This document shows, piece after piece, positions 7,342 to 9,796 of a DNA stretch of 9,796 nt. Within the stretch, counting starts at the first letter, position 1; each line of letters begins with the position of its first letter. Below the pieces are notes generated by a model. It saw only the letters and a list, made by a program, of their open reading frames with translations, had not been told where the DNA came from and made no database searches. The stretch spans positions 1 through 9,796 of the forward strand of contig MNIY01000097.1 of assembly GCA_001919995.1 (NCBI GenBank), read 5' to 3'. This DNA comes from Ktedonobacter sp. 13_1_20CM_4_53_11 (GTDB lineage Bacteria; Chloroflexota; Ktedonobacteria; Ktedonobacterales; Ktedonobacteraceae). A program made the translations under genes and the position numbers.

Positions 7342-8115
7342 ATGGCAGATGAAGTTCTCTATGAGGTAGAAGAACGGATTGCATTCATCACCCTGAATCG
7401 ACCCCAGGCCCGCAACGCGGTCAATGGCGCGGTAGCGACGGCGATGAATGACATCATGCACCGCTTCGAAAGTGACCCTGAGGTGTGGGTGGCTATTCTC
7501 ACCGGCGCTGGAAACCGGGCCTTCTCGGCTGGCGCCGATTTGAAGGCGATGGCTTCGGGCGAGGGGCGACTCATTGAAACGCAGGAGGGAGGCTTTGGCG
7601 GCTTCGTACGCTTCCCACGGACCAAGCCGGTGATCGCTGCGGTTAATGGTTTGGCGCTGGCTGGCGGGACCGAATTAGTCCTTGCCTGTGATATGGTGAT
7701 TGCCATCGAGGAAGCAGAATTTGGCTTGCCAGAGGTATCGCGGGGGATTATTGCCGCCGGAGGTGGACTCTTCCGTCTGCCGCTCGCTCTGCCCCGCGCA
7801 CGTGCCATTGAGCTCATCCTGACCGGAGAACGCATCGGAGCACGCGAGGCCTATCAGCTTGGTCTCGTGAACTATGTGGTACCAGCAGCCGAGCTGATGC
7901 CAACGGCAAAGCGTCTTGCTGCGCGTATCTGTGCTAATGCCCCACTTGCCGTTCGCGAGAGCCTAGCCATCGCCAGAAGTGCGCACGAGCTTTCTGAAGC
8001 AGAAGCCTGGGCACGTAGTGCGGGGGCGAGAACGCGCGTGATGCAGACGGCAGACGCGCAGGAAGGACCTCGAGCTTTTGCCGAAAAGCGTGAGCCCACA
8101 TGGACAGGCCGATAA
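7342..8115 (+). CDS. Enoyl-CoA hydratase/isomerase family protein (probable hydroxycinnamoyl-CoA hydratase)
   Basis: This encodes a 257-residue crotonase-fold enzyme. The oxyanion-hole region AFSAGADLKAM (60-70) and the second backbone site around ALAGGTE (105-111) are intact. The two acid/base glutamates of true hydratases are both present, E111 and E131, 20 residues apart like Glu144 and Glu164 of rat mitochondrial hydratase. Hydroxycinnamoyl-CoA hydratase-lyases usually have serine at the first of these positions, so simple hydration without retro-aldol cleavage is favoured. In context it hydrates the aryl-enoyl-CoA made by the ligase, feeding the dehydrogenase encoded just upstream, as CouM/PhdE do. 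ATG at 7342 is chosen because GGAAGGAG (7321-7328) lies upstream, although the AT-rich 13-base spacer is long. An in-frame TTG at 7315 has no ribosome binding site. The amidohydrolase remnant starts 28 bases after the stop. Confidence 0.88.
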   Translation: MADEVLYEVEERIAFITLNRPQARNAVNGAVATAMNDIMHRFESDPEVWVAILTGAGNRAFSAGADLKAMASGEGRLIETQEGGFGGFVRFPRTKPVIAAVNGLALAGGTELVLACDMVIAIEEAEFGLPEVSRGIIAAGGGLFRLPLALPRARAIELILTGERIGAREAYQLGLVNYVVPAAELMPTAKRLAARICANAPLAVRESLAIARSAHELSEAEAWARSAGARTRVMQTADAQEGPRAFAEKREPTWTGR

Positions 8116-8143
8116 CAGATGGCGTGAAAGGAGCTATGCAGAC

Positions 8144-9796
<1,653 letters not shown>

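Overview
The window is 9.8 kb of moderately GC-rich bacterial DNA holding an aromatic-acid catabolic locus. It has tight Shine-Dalgarno-led genes and a large STAND-ATPase regulator (helix-turn-helix, NB-ARC-type NTPase, TPR repeats). That regulator architecture, together with the gene style, suggests a soil Chloroflexota of the Ktedonobacteria type or an actinobacterium-like relative. This placement is inference only; no rRNA or other marker gene is present.

Layout. (1) 13-1479 (+): a 12-helix major facilitator transporter of the sugar/aromatic-acid class. (2) 1589-2029 (+): a small four-helix DoxX/DUF417-like membrane protein. (3) 2032-4566 (-): the regulator, convergent with the DoxX-like gene (2 bases between stop codons) and divergent from what follows. 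(4) 4567-4797: a 231-base divergent intergenic region with candidate promoters. (5) 4798 to the right edge (+): a run of five genes with gaps of 45, 90, 28 and 67 bases, very likely one operon: acyl-CoA ligase, short-chain dehydrogenase, enoyl-CoA hydratase, amidohydrolase (disrupted) and 4-hydroxybenzoate 3-monooxygenase (pobA, cut by the window edge).

Reading. The gene set matches the CoA-dependent beta-oxidative route for p-hydroxycinnamates known from Rhodococcus (couL/M/N/O/T) and Corynebacterium (phd genes). The acid is imported and activated to a cinnamoyl-CoA, hydrated, and oxidised to the beta-ketoacyl-CoA. An amidohydrolase-fold enzyme then cleaves it to acetyl-CoA plus 4-hydroxybenzoate, which PobA hydroxylates to protocatechuate. 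The hydratase keeps both crotonase glutamates, which favours plain hydration over the feruloyl-CoA hydratase-lyase reaction. The adjacent dehydrogenase and pobA support the same reading.

Points of most interest. The amidohydrolase gene carries an internal deletion of roughly 130 bases plus a frameshift, so the pathway looks broken at the retro-Claisen step in this copy. The PobA cofactor segment looks like that of NADH-preferring enzymes. A 23-codon reading frame with its own ribosome binding site exactly bridges the amidohydrolase stop and the pobA start. The divergent regulator is a STAND/TPR protein rather than the MarR-type repressor usual for these pathways. I saw no tRNA, rRNA, CRISPR array, insertion sequence or convincing intrinsic terminator.
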